Part shown: positions 52,454-61,478 of the stretch, piece after piece
Numbering within the stretch: position 1 is the stretch's first letter
How the letters are laid out: each line of letters opens with the position of its first letter
Source: Flavobacteriales bacterium
GTDB taxonomy: Bacteria; Bacteroidota; Bacteroidia; Flavobacteriales_D; Parvicellaceae
DNA length: 64,000 nucleotides
Direction of reading: 5' to 3'
NCBI GenBank assembly: GCA_018401455.1
Contig: JAGYKU010000005.1
Span: 1-64,000 of the forward strand
Position numbers and translations under genes: made by a program
The notes under the pieces: model-generated
Told to the model about the DNA's origin: nothing
The model's input: the letters and a program-made list of their open reading frames with translations, nothing else
The model's database searches: none

Positions 52454-53200
52454 ATGACATTATTGAAGGGTAAAGTAGCGATTATCACGGGCGCAACTCG
52501 TGGAATTGGTAAAGGAATAGCAATGAAATTTGCTAAAGAAGGTGCTGACATAGCATTTACGTATGTTTCTAGCAGTGCTGCTGCAGAAGAGGTTGAAAAA
52601 GAATTGTCTCAGCTAGGTGTAAAAGCTAAAGGATATCAGTCCAATGCTGGTGATTTGGCAAGTACAGAAAAGTTAGTAGAACAAGTCATTGCAGATTTTG
52701 GAAATATAGACATTGTTGTGAATAATGCTGGAATTACAAAAGATGGTTTGTTGATGAGAATGAGCGAAGAAAATTGGGATGATGTGATTAATATCAATCT
52801 AAAATCTGTCTTTAATATGACTAAAGCGGTTTTGAAAACCTTCCTAAAAAATAGAAACGGTGTAATCATTAATATGTCATCAGTTGTAGGTGTGGAAGGA
52901 AATGCTGGTCAAAGTAATTACGCAGCATCAAAAGCGGGAATTATCGGTTTTACTAAATCTGTTGCACAAGAATTAGGAAGTAGAAATATCAGAAGTAATG
53001 CCATTGCGCCAGGTTTTATTGCTACTGAAATGACAGATGCTTTGGACGAAAAAGTAGTAAATCAATGGTTGGAAGATATTCCATTAAAAAGAGCAGGAAC
53101 AACTGAAGATGTTGCAAATACTGCTTTGTTTTTAGCATCAGATTTAGGCGCATACATCAACGGACAGGTTATCAGCGTCTGTGGTGGAATGATGTGCTAA
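52454..53200 (+). CDS. fabG: 3-oxoacyl-[acyl-carrier-protein] reductase
   Basis: 248 residues, SDR fold: TGATRGIG (12-19), NNAG, MSSVVGVEGNAGQSNYAASK (Ser-Tyr-Lys triad), and the C-terminal GAYINGQVISVCGGM typical of FabG. NADPH-dependent reduction of beta-ketoacyl-ACP in fatty-acid synthesis. The length and the strongly conserved C-terminus support FabG rather than a generic SDR. 34 bp upstream of the following membrane-protein gene. Confidence 0.95.
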   Translation: MTLLKGKVAIITGATRGIGKGIAMKFAKEGADIAFTYVSSSAAAEEVEKELSQLGVKAKGYQSNAGDLASTEKLVEQVIADFGNIDIVVNNAGITKDGLLMRMSEENWDDVININLKSVFNMTKAVLKTFLKNRNGVIINMSSVVGVEGNAGQSNYAASKAGIIGFTKSVAQELGSRNIRSNAIAPGFIATEMTDALDEKVVNQWLEDIPLKRAGTTEDVANTALFLASDLGAYINGQVISVCGGMMC

Positions 53201-53234
53201 TTTTTAAAAATAAATAGGGAAATCCCTAAGCAAT

Positions 53235-55325
53235 ATGAATGTAACTTTTGTTTATCCTTCTTGGATGGTCATCTTATGTGTATTAATTGGTGTCATTTAT
53301 AGCGTCATTTTTTACCGTAGAGAAAAGTTATTTTCTGATATTTCCAATCCGATATTGTATTTGATGGCAGTATTGAGATTTTCTGTAGTTACATTATTAG
53401 CCATTTTGTTGCTCGAACCTCTAATTCAGAGTGAAAGTCAAAAGATTGAAAAACCAATTGTTGTGATTGCCCAAGATAATACACAAAGTGTTGTTTTGAA
53501 TAAGGATAGTCTTTTTTACAAAAATGATTATCCCGACAAATTAAATCAACTAGTAACTGCCCTTTCCGAAAAATATGAAGTCAAAACGATTTCATTTGGT
53601 GAACAACTTTCAGATCAGTTTACTTATAGTTTTGATGAACGCCAAACGGATATGAGTCAGTTGTTTGATGATTTGTATGCGAAATTTTATGGTAGAAATC
53701 TCGGTGCAATTATCATAGCAAGTGATGGTGTTTACAATAAAGGTCAAAATCCACTGTACAGTTCTTCTAATATCAAAAATGCTTCTATTTATACGATAGC
53801 ATTGGGAGATACGAATCAAAAGAAAGATGTTGCCATTGGAAATGTTGCACACAATAAAATAGCATACCTAGGAAATGATTTCCCCATAGAAGTAGTAGTA
53901 AATAGTTCTTTTTATAAAGACAAAAAAGCCATTGTTTCTGTTGTAAAAGATGGAAAAACAATAACTTCTCAAGAAATTTCATTTTCATCAGACAATGATG
54001 TTTTGACCATTCCTTTTAAAATAGAAGCGACTAAATCAGGAAAGCATAAATATGAAGTTCTAGTAAGTGAAATGGAAGATGAATTCACCTTAGTCAATAA
54101 CAAGGCGGAGGTTTTCATAGATATTTTAGACAACAAACAGCAAATATTAATAGTCTATGCAGCTCCTCATCCAGATATTGGAGCAATGAAATTATCTATT
54201 GAGAAAAATATCAATTACAAAGTAGATGTTTTAAGTATTGAGGATTACAAAGGAAAAATTGATGACTATAATTTAGTGATTTTACATCAAATTCCTTCCG
54301 TAAATGGAGGTGAAACAAAACTGCTGAAAGATATTGAAAATTCAAAACAAGCAGTTTTGTTTGTTTTGGGTGCTCAAAATCAATTTTCTACTTTCAATCA
54401 AATGAAAACAGGACTTTCCATTGTTGCTCCCAAAGGTATTACGGATGCTAAACCTGTTTTGAATAGCACATTTAAAAGTTTTACGACTTCAGAATCCCAA
54501 ACGAATTTGTTTCCTCAACTGCCTCCAATGCAAATCCCTTTTGCGGGAGATTATAAATTGGCAACAGGCGCTCAAGTTTATCTTTATCAGAAAATTGGAA
54601 ATACTCAAACTCAATTTCCTTTGGTTGCTTTCAACGATAGAGATGGACAAAAAATAGGTTTTATTTTAGGTGAAGGCATCTGGAGATGGAAATTCCAAGA
54701 CTTTATCAAAAATGACAACAACCAAGCATTTGATGAATTGATTTCGAAAATGATGCAATATCTTTCTGTTAAAGAAGATAAAAACAAATTTAGAGTGAAT
54801 TGTGCAGGAGAATTTTTAGAAAACGAAAACGTTATCATTCAAGCAGAATTATACAACGATATTTTTGAATTGGTGAATGATGTTGAAGTGACACTAGACA
54901 TTACCAACGAAGATGGATTGGATTTTCCACAGAAGGCATTTTCAAAAGCCGGATCTGCTTACAGACTTGACGCTGGTTCTTTTGTTCCTGGAAATTATTC
55001 TTATGTTGCGAAAACCGTTTATGATGGTCAAAAATATGAAGTAAAAGGCGATTTTGTGGTGAAAGAACTCAAAATTGAATTTTTAAATACGGTTTCAGAT
55101 TTTTCTTTGTTGTTCAATTTATCAGAGAAATCAGGAGGTAAAATGTACTATAAAGATGATTTTCAAAACATTGTTAACGATATAGAAAACAACAACAATG
55201 TTGCCTCAATAAGTTACGTAAATAAAGAGTTGACAGACGTTATCAAATGGAAGTGGATATTATTTTTAATTTTAACATTGTTATCTATAGAATGGTTTTT
55301 AAGAAAGCGAAACGGAGCGTATTAA
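53235..55325 (+). CDS. Large membrane protein with VWA-like periplasmic domain
   Basis: 696 residues. Two N-terminal TM segments (WMVILCVLIGVIYSVIFY; VVTLLAILLLEPLI), a long periplasmic part with VWA-like strands (IVVIAQDNTQSVVL, GAIIIASDGVYNKGQNPL, YTIALGDT), Ig-like strands, a Rossmann-like segment (QQILIVYAAPHPDIGAMKL) and a last TM (WILFLILTLLSIEWFLRKR). This domain order is that of BatB/DUF4159-neighbour proteins of Bacteroidota with unknown function, probably in envelope stress. No partner Bat genes nearby. Confidence 0.78.
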   Translation: MNVTFVYPSWMVILCVLIGVIYSVIFYRREKLFSDISNPILYLMAVLRFSVVTLLAILLLEPLIQSESQKIEKPIVVIAQDNTQSVVLNKDSLFYKNDYPDKLNQLVTALSEKYEVKTISFGEQLSDQFTYSFDERQTDMSQLFDDLYAKFYGRNLGAIIIASDGVYNKGQNPLYSSSNIKNASIYTIALGDTNQKKDVAIGNVAHNKIAYLGNDFPIEVVVNSSFYKDKKAIVSVVKDGKTITSQEISFSSDNDVLTIPFKIEATKSGKHKYEVLVSEMEDEFTLVNNKAEVFIDILDNKQQILIVYAAPHPDIGAMKLSIEKNINYKVDVLSIEDYKGKIDDYNLVILHQIPSVNGGETKLLKDIENSKQAVLFVLGAQNQFSTFNQMKTGLSIVAPKGITDAKPVLNSTFKSFTTSESQTNLFPQLPPMQIPFAGDYKLATGAQVYLYQKIGNTQTQFPLVAFNDRDGQKIGFILGEGIWRWKFQDFIKNDNNQAFDELISKMMQYLSVKEDKNKFRVNCAGEFLENENVIIQAELYNDIFELVNDVEVTLDITNEDGLDFPQKAFSKAGSAYRLDAGSFVPGNYSYVAKTVYDGQKYEVKGDFVVKELKIEFLNTVSDFSLLFNLSEKSGGKMYYKDDFQNIVNDIENNNNVASISYVNKELTDVIKWKWILFLILTLLSIEWFLRKRNGAY

Positions 55326-55415
55326 ATTTAACAATGTTTAAAATAAATTGAATAAATTTTAAAAATGGCAAAGTTTTAGTGTAAATTTGGACTCAATTAA
55401 GAATAAATAAATATT

Positions 55416-56682
55416 ATGAAGAAAATTACAATTTTAGTTGCTTTAATTATTAGTGGTTCACTAACATTATCAGCAAATAACATAGCAAAAGAAATAAAAA
55501 CAGAAGTTGTCAATGTCGAAGCAATTTCTATAAAAGTAAACGTTACTCAAAACGGACAAGGCTTTGTAGGAGCAACAGTTACTGTTACTTCTCAAGGTAA
55601 AACCTTGGGTACAGGAGTTTCCGATATGAAAGGTAATGCGAATATCAAAATTGCAGACTATAAAAGTGAAGTGGTTGATATTACCACAACAATGAAAGAT
55701 ATGCAAACGGTGACTTTGAGCGGTGCAGTTCTTAAAAACAACTCTTCTTATGAGGTGAAATTGCAAAAATTTGTAGAAGGAATGGATGCTGTTTCTATTA
55801 TTAAGTTGGACAACAACATTGGTAAAATTATCGATAAATCAGAAACTAAAGTTGAAAATCTAAATGCTAAAACAGAAGATGCAACTAAAAAAGCGGAAGA
55901 TTTAAAGAAAGAAAAAGAAGAAAGCATTAAAAATAAAGAGGCTTCTGAACAAGCACAGAAAGATGCTGCTGCTAAAAAAGATGAAGCACAAAAGAAAGCA
56001 GATGAGAATAAAAAGTCTGCTGAAGAATTAAAATCAGAAGCCAACAAAAAAGCAGAAGAAGCAAAAGCAAACGCTGAGAAAACATCTCAAGAATCTGCGG
56101 AGAACAAAGATGCTCAAGCTCAAAAATTGAAAGACTACGAAGCGCAAATGGCAAAAGATAAAGCAGCACAAGAGGCGGAGGAAATGAAGAAAAAAGCGGA
56201 AAAAGAGGCTTCAAAAGCAGAAAAAGATGCTAAAAGCACAGCAAAAGACAACGAAAAAGAAGCGAAAGAGCAAGCAGACAAAGCCAAAGCAGAAGCAAGC
56301 AAAGCCAAAGACGAAGCTAAAGATGCTGCTAAATCAGAAAAAGAAGCAGCAGAAAAAGCCAAAGAAGAAGAGAAAGCTGCAAAAGAAGCAGAAAAAGCTG
56401 CGAAAGAAGTTCTCTCCCGCAAAAGAAAAAGCTGCTTTAGAAAAGTACAACAAATCAATGGATAAGTTGACGAGTGCTCAATCCAAAATAGATGATAAAA
56501 GAAAGAAGATTGACAAAGACCAAGATAAGTTGAACAAGAAGATGGATAAAGGTAAACTTTCGTCAGAAGAAGCAAAGTTAGAACAAGATAAAATCAATAC
56601 TGAATATTCTAAATTGGACGTTGCTACTCAAAAAAACAATGAAAAAGTCGATAAACTAAAAAAGAAATATAAAAAGAAATAA
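55416..56682 (+). pseudogene. Coiled-coil protein with regulatory-like N-terminal domain, one frameshift
   Basis: Signal peptide (ITILVALIISGSLTLSA), a small beta domain (GFVGATVTVTSQGKTLG), then an Ala/Glu/Lys-rich coiled coil from about residue 145 (KAEDLKKEKEESIKNKEA...). Near 56410-56420 the reading frame changes: frame one ends at 56465 with an odd tail, while the next frame continues KEKAALEKYNKSMDKLTSAQ and ends with KKKYKKK at 56682. One gene of ~420 residues is the simplest reading; the break is at GAAGTTCTCTCCC. Probably periplasmic. Function unknown. Confidence 0.7.
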
Positions 56683-56837
56683 TTCTTTTTGATTATCATA
56701 TCAATGAAGAGGTTTTCAAATATTTGAGAGCCTCTTTTTTTGTGACTTTTATTCAAATTTGGCTTCTTAATATCTTTTAGTCTTTTGTCTTTTAGTCTAT
56801 GACTATAATCTTTCGTACTTTTACAAAAAAATAAAAA

Positions 56838-57839
56838 ATGGATTTCGAAATCATCAAAGCACAAATAAATAAGGCGCGACAAATTGTAATCACAAGTCAC
56901 CAATCTCCTGATGGGGATGCTGTAGGTTCTAGTTTAGCGCTATATCATTACCTAAAATATTTAGGAAAAGAAGTTTGTGTGATACTTCCTGATGCTCCAC
57001 CTGCATTTTTGATGTGGCTTGAAGGAGCAAATGAAATTCTAACCTTTGAATCTGAAACTTCAAAATGTGAAAACTTAATTAACAACGCTGACCTTACTTT
57101 TTCATTAGATTATAATGATTTGACCAGAATGGGTGATATGGGAGAAGCGGTTGCCAAGTCTTCTGCATATAAAGTGATGATTGACCATCATTTGGATCCT
57201 AAAGATTTTGCCAATTGGCAAATGTCAGACACCAACGTTTGTAGCACAGCTCAATTGATTTATGAATTTATTGTTGGAATGGGCGATGAGTCCCAAATTA
57301 ATACATTAATTGGTTCTGGAATTTATTGCGGATTGGTCACGGATAGCGGTTCATTTAGATTTTCATCTGTAGATGCACGTACGCACGAAATTGCTGCAAA
57401 CTTATTAAAATTAGGACTGCAACATAATATAATTCACGAAAATTTGTTTGATGTAAACTCCCTCAACAGATTGCAAATGTTGGGATACAGTCTTTGTAAT
57501 AAATTAAAAGTGTTACCAAATATTCCTGTAGCAGTTATTTACTTGACCAAAGAGGAATTGCAAAAGATGGACAACAAAAAAGGAAGCACAGAAGGGTTAG
57601 TAAATTACGCTTTGAGTGTGGAAGGTGTTCAGATGGCTGCTTTTATCAAAGAAGATGACAACAAAGTAAAAATGTCTTTTAGAAGCAAAGGAACAATTCC
57701 TGTAAATGAATTTAGTGGAAAACATTTTTCAGGTGGCGGACATAGAAATGCAGCCGGAGGTGTAAGTTTTGAATCGATGGATAAGACAATTGAAAAATTT
57801 GAAAAAGTGATTTATGATTTTTGGAATGAAATACTTTAA
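56838..57839 (+). CDS. nrnA: DHH-family phosphoesterase, NrnA-like
   Basis: 333 residues. DHH motifs: SHQSPDGDAVGSSLALYHY (motif I, DGDAVG), DYNDLTRMGD, MIDHHLDP (motif III), VTDSGSFRFSSVD, and the DHHA1 domain with SGGGHRNAAGG. Such enzymes degrade oligoribonucleotides and pAp. It overlaps the following FKBP lipoprotein gene by 14 bp; this nrnA-gldI order is common in Flavobacteriia. Confidence 0.95.
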   Translation: MDFEIIKAQINKARQIVITSHQSPDGDAVGSSLALYHYLKYLGKEVCVILPDAPPAFLMWLEGANEILTFESETSKCENLINNADLTFSLDYNDLTRMGDMGEAVAKSSAYKVMIDHHLDPKDFANWQMSDTNVCSTAQLIYEFIVGMGDESQINTLIGSGIYCGLVTDSGSFRFSSVDARTHEIAANLLKLGLQHNIIHENLFDVNSLNRLQMLGYSLCNKLKVLPNIPVAVIYLTKEELQKMDNKKGSTEGLVNYALSVEGVQMAAFIKEDDNKVKMSFRSKGTIPVNEFSGKHFSGGGHRNAAGGVSFESMDKTIEKFEKVIYDFWNEIL

Positions 57840-58363
57840 TACAACCCTCTTTACTTTGTGTTTTTTGGTACTTTCTTCTTGCAAAGAAGAGCGTCCAGAA
57901 ACCATAGTTCCTGAACCAGAAGAGCCTTCTATTACCACAGAAGAAAGTATCCTAATGAGTCAGAATTTTGCTAAAGACGAATCTTTAAATCGATCAGTTT
58001 GTAAAAAGAAACACCACAGCCATTACTACAGGAACAGGAGTAAGATACTACATTTACAAAGAAGGAATGGAAAATATGCTGCACCAGGCAAAGTAGTTTT
58101 GTAAAATTTCGAAATAAGATTACTTGATGCAGATAACTACACTTTGTTGTACATCTGGAGGAACACCCATAGATTTTTTAGTAGAAATGGACAATGTCGA
58201 ATCAGGGTTGCACGAAGCGATTACTTATTTAAAAGAAGGAGATAAGGCTTTTATTATTTTACCTTATTATTTGGCACACGGATTATTGGGCGACAATGAT
58301 AAAATTCCGCCATTGTCTCCTGCCTTGTACGACATAGAACTTATTGCTGTAGAAGATGTGTAA
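57826..58363 (+). pseudogene. gldI: GldI-like FKBP-type peptidyl-prolyl isomerase lipoprotein, frameshifted
   Basis: ATG 57826 starts a lipoprotein signal (YFNTTLFTLCFLVLSSC). The first frame breaks after AKDESL; pieces in other frames read NTTAITTGTGVRYYIYKEG, NGKYAAPGKVVL and, from about 58170, the rest of an FKBP domain (EMDNVESGLHEAITYLKEGD, FIILPYYLAHGLLGDNDKIP), ending at 58363. At least three indels. GldI-type isomerases help fold surface proteins for gliding/T9SS. The intact parts are strongly conserved, so I expect an intact gene and a faulty consensus. Confidence 0.75.
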
Positions 58364-59223
58364 AAAGATTGTATTCTTTTATTTATACTTTTACTTCTTT
58401 GGTTGTATAGAACACCAGAGTTTTATTACACCCAAAACGATTTAAAGTACCAATATCACGATATTGTTGCAGAAGGTATAGTTCCCAAAGTTGGTGATTA
58501 CCTAACAGTCTATCTGCAATACAAAAACTTAGACGATTCTATTTTTTATGATTCGCAGCAAACATCTTATGATGGAACAAACCTAATTGTTTTGGGTAAA
58601 CCAAGTGTAAAAGGAGGCATTGAAGAAGGATTCGCACAATTGATTGAAGGAGATAGTGTTTCCTTTTTATTGCGAGTCAATTATTTTTTGAAAATTATTT
58701 AAATAAAGAACTTCCTGAATTTTTAGATTGTAAACAGAAATCAAAATTGTATTGAGATTGCTCAAAGTAGAAACACCCAAAAGCGTATAAAAAAAGAAAA
58801 GATAATGAAATTGCTAAATTAGGAAGGATAGAATTTGGATGTAATGCAGGAAATTATTGATTCGTGGAAAGCCAATAATGAAGTGGGTGAAAATGTCAAT
58901 GGGATTTTTATGTCTATACAAGATAATGACTTGCAATTAGAAGGGTAAGAAGAGAGAAATGGTAAAAGTAAAATACAAAGGCTATTATCCCAATGGGAAA
59001 GTATTTTATGACAATACTGGAAGCTATAGCATCCAGAAGATGAATTCAAAGTGGGAAAAACTATTGGTCAAAACATTGAAGGAATGAAAATCGTATTACT
59101 CAAATGTGTTATGGACAAAAGCAAAAGTATTAATCCCATCATTCTGGGTTTTAGCGATGGAGAAGTCAAGGTTTAGTTCCTCCATACGCCACTTATTTTG
59201 AGATTGAGTCCATAAGTGAATAA
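58356..59223 (+). pseudogene. Second FKBP-type isomerase lipoprotein (two domains), frameshifted
   Basis: ATG 58356 overlaps the previous stop by 8 bp. It begins a lipoprotein signal (KKIVFFYLYFYFFGC) and then breaks. Fragments in three frames give YQYHDIVAEGIVPKVGDYLT, SVKGGIEEGFAQLIEGDSVS (first FKBP domain) and VKVKYKGYYPNGKVFYDN, then GEVKGLVPPYATYFEIESIS (second FKBP domain) ending at 59223. Many single-base indels. Likely a tandem-domain FKBP lipoprotein in the same operon as gldI. Confidence 0.65.
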
Positions 59224-59422
59224 ATAGGTGATTTTCTTCTTGTAAACAGTTTTTATAGTATTTCAAGGTTTTATTAAGAAACAGGAACTTTTTTGAAATT
59301 CAAAATGTTTTTTTTATCGAATGAATACATACACGTTAACATCTTGTAGAATAGTTGATTGCGGTCTTTTTGTGCGTAATTATTTGATTTATAATTTATT
59401 ATTACTAAAATAAAAGTTAATT

Positions 59423-59456
59423 TTTGATTTTATCTCAAAGTAATAGTTTACATTTG
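59423..59456 (+). promoter_or_regulatory. Promoter of the cold-shock gene
   Basis: TTTG at 59423-59426, 22-bp spacer, TACATTTG at 59449-59456. The short leader to ATG 59482 is about 20 nt. The gap 59224-59422 has nothing else recognisable. Confidence 0.65.
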
Positions 59457-59481
59457 TGGTATATTAAAATAAATTACAATA

Positions 59482-59662
59482 ATGAACAAAGGAACAGTAA
59501 AGTTCTTCAATGAAACTAAAGGATTTGGTTTCATCAGTGAAGACGATTCAAAACAGAGCATTTCTGCACACGCATCAGGTTTATTGATGAAACCGTGAAG
59601 GAGATTCAGTAGAATTTGGAAGGTAAAAAGGATTGAACGGTAAATGTTAAACCATTTAATAT
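59482..59662 (+). pseudogene. Cold-shock protein (CspA family), frameshifted
   Basis: MNKGTVKFFNETKGFGFISE is a perfect CspA start with RNP-1 (KGFGFI). The second half is scrambled by indels: pieces of the expected FVHASGLIDETVREGDSVEF and KGLNAVNVK can be read in three frames. The end is approximate. The intact protein would be ~63 residues and binds single-stranded RNA/DNA. Confidence 0.8.
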
Positions 59663-59685
59663 TTTTCACATACTTTAAAACTTGG

Positions 59686-59716
59686 AAAACTCATCTAAAT
59701 TTTAGATGAGTTTTTT
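59686..59716 (+). terminator. Terminator after the cold-shock gene
   Basis: AAAACTCATCTAAA and TTTAGATGAGTTTT form a 14-bp stem with a one-base centre, followed by T residues. Confidence 0.85.
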
Positions 59717-59844
59717 GTGCCAATTTTAATTGAGAAACAAATATTCACTAGTTCAAAAACTATTTTCATATAGAATTGTTGTAAATATAGAATTTTGATG
59801 AGCCGAGTGGCTAAATCTAAAAAGTATCTATATTCCTTTGCATT

Positions 59845-60553
59845 ATGGCTGAAGAAGTAAAACCTTATAAAGATTCCGAAAAAGGAAAAAGAACAAGTTG
59901 CCGACATGTTCGACAATATTTCTGAAAATATGATTTCCTCAATCATTTGTTATCTATGGAATCGATAAATTGTGGAGAAAAAGGCAGTAAAGTTGATTTC
60001 CAAAAAAGAACCTAAAGATATTTTAGATATCGCAACGGGGACTGGAGATTTTGCTATTGAATCTCTAAAATAAACCTAAAGCCATTACTGGAGTAGATAT
60101 TTCTAACTGTTGGAAAAAGGTAAAGAAAAATGATTAAAAAGGGATATGACAAAATCATAACTTTACAATACGGAGATTCCGAAAACTTGCCTTGAAGACA
60201 ATTCTTTGATGCCATCACTCGTTGGATTTGGAGTAAGAAATTTCTGAAACCTTGAAAAAGGACTAAGTGAAATGTTTGTGTGCTTGAATGAGGTATTGTT
60301 GCTGTTTTAGAATTTTCCAAACCAAAGAAATTTCCTGTAAAACAAACTTATAATTTTTACTCTAAATATATTATTCCTAAAGTAGGGAAAAGCATTTCAA
60401 AAGACAAACTGGCTTATGCTTATCTTCCTGAATTGTAGCTGCATTTCCAGAAGGACAAGCCTTTTTGGATATTTTACAAAAAGTAGGTTATTCAGATTTG
60501 GATAGAAAAGAGGTTTCTGAGGAATTGCAACGATTTATTTGGGTCAGAAATAA
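59845..60553 (+). pseudogene. ubiE: Demethylmenaquinone methyltransferase, frameshifted
   Basis: Pieces over all three frames spell the UbiE/MenG protein: MAEEVKPYKDSEKG, QVADMFDNISEN, EPKDILDIATGTGDFAIES (SAM motif I), AITGVDIS, DSFDAITVGFGVRNFENLEKG-like fragments, VLEFSKPKKFPVKQTYNFYS, and GIATIYLGQK at the stop 60551-60553. At least six indels. The enzyme makes menaquinone, the respiratory quinone of this phylum, and is not expected to be lost. Confidence 0.8.
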
Positions 60554-60566
60554 ATCCAATGTCCTT

Positions 60567-61440
60567 TCATTTTCCGTTGCTCAACTCTAATGTGGGAGCA
60601 GGGAATTTTATCCAACCAAAAGAGCCGAAGAGGGTTTTGAATACTTTTCGTTTCCATTTTACTTGAGTTAAATCAACATCTATAGATAAGAAGGATTGCC
60701 TATATCTATTGAATTGTCCACATAAATCTGGGTTTTCAGTACAAAAGCTTCTCAGAGTCTTCTCGTCCTGTAATCATTTCTTGAGCGCCATGTAACCAAT
60801 AGCAAGATTGGAGCCATGATGGAAATTTATTATTTTTTCAAAAAAAATAAGGATTTGAGATTGGCACCGATCCAATAGGTTTGACCATTGTAATCTTTTT
60901 ATAAAAATTTTTCAAAAAAAATGAACTTCCCAATACATTTGGTCTGTAGGAAGCAAAATCTGTTAAATGTGCACTGAACTTTAACTTTATTTTTGTTTTT
61001 GCCATAATAATTCTTGTCCAGCAACTAGCATAATCCACCAGTGTTGGCAGCCATATCTCCCCAACTAAATCCCTGCCTGCAGATGTCCCATCGAGGATTT
61101 CTACGCCTGTTAAATAAACTAAGCCTAGCGATCCACCAATTAGCAGCATTTTTAGATTTCATACCACTCCATTTCATAGTTTCTATGCCTACCAAACCAA
61201 CGTAATAACTCGTCATGGCGTGTCCGGCTTTGTCCATATACATATCCAATCCAAATTGTCGTTGAATGAATGTAGCGAAGTTCTTGGATAATTTTGTACC
61301 AAACCTCATTGAGCATTATCAAGGAAGAAGAGGCGCCAACAAATCTCTGCTGCCCAAACTATGCTTCTTTTTTATTTAAAGTATCGAATATTCAAAAGTT
61401 TTTGTGATGAATTTGATAAGAAAACTCAAACAAAAACGAT
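60567..61440 (-). pseudogene. DUF2279 (YfiM-like) lipoprotein/membrane protein, frameshifted
   Basis: Minus-strand fragments in several frames spell one protein: MDKAGHAMTSYYVGLVGIET, MKSKNAANWWI, GGSLGLVYLTGVEILDGTSA, GFSWGDMAANTGGL, FSAHLTDFASYRPNVLGSSF, and DVDLTQVKWKRKVFKTLFGS near the end, stopping at 60567. This is the DUF2279 family of Bacteroidota. The start near 61440 is approximate. Convergent with ubiE. Function unknown; its GxG/HAMTSYY motif suggests a membrane-embedded helix bundle. Confidence 0.65.
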
Positions 61441-61478
61441 AACAGTATTATTTTAAAAGACTTTTGATGACTTGTAGT

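Noticed and set aside
55748-56575. Long antisense ORFs across the coiled-coil gene
   Set aside because: They mirror the repetitive Ala/Lys/Glu codons and encode Ser/Phe/Leu-rich strings; shadows of the real gene.
57826-61440. A true pseudogene cluster (genome reduction)
   Set aside because: The broken genes include ubiE and a cold-shock gene, lie on both strands and have many single-base indels with otherwise conserved residues; sequence error fits better.
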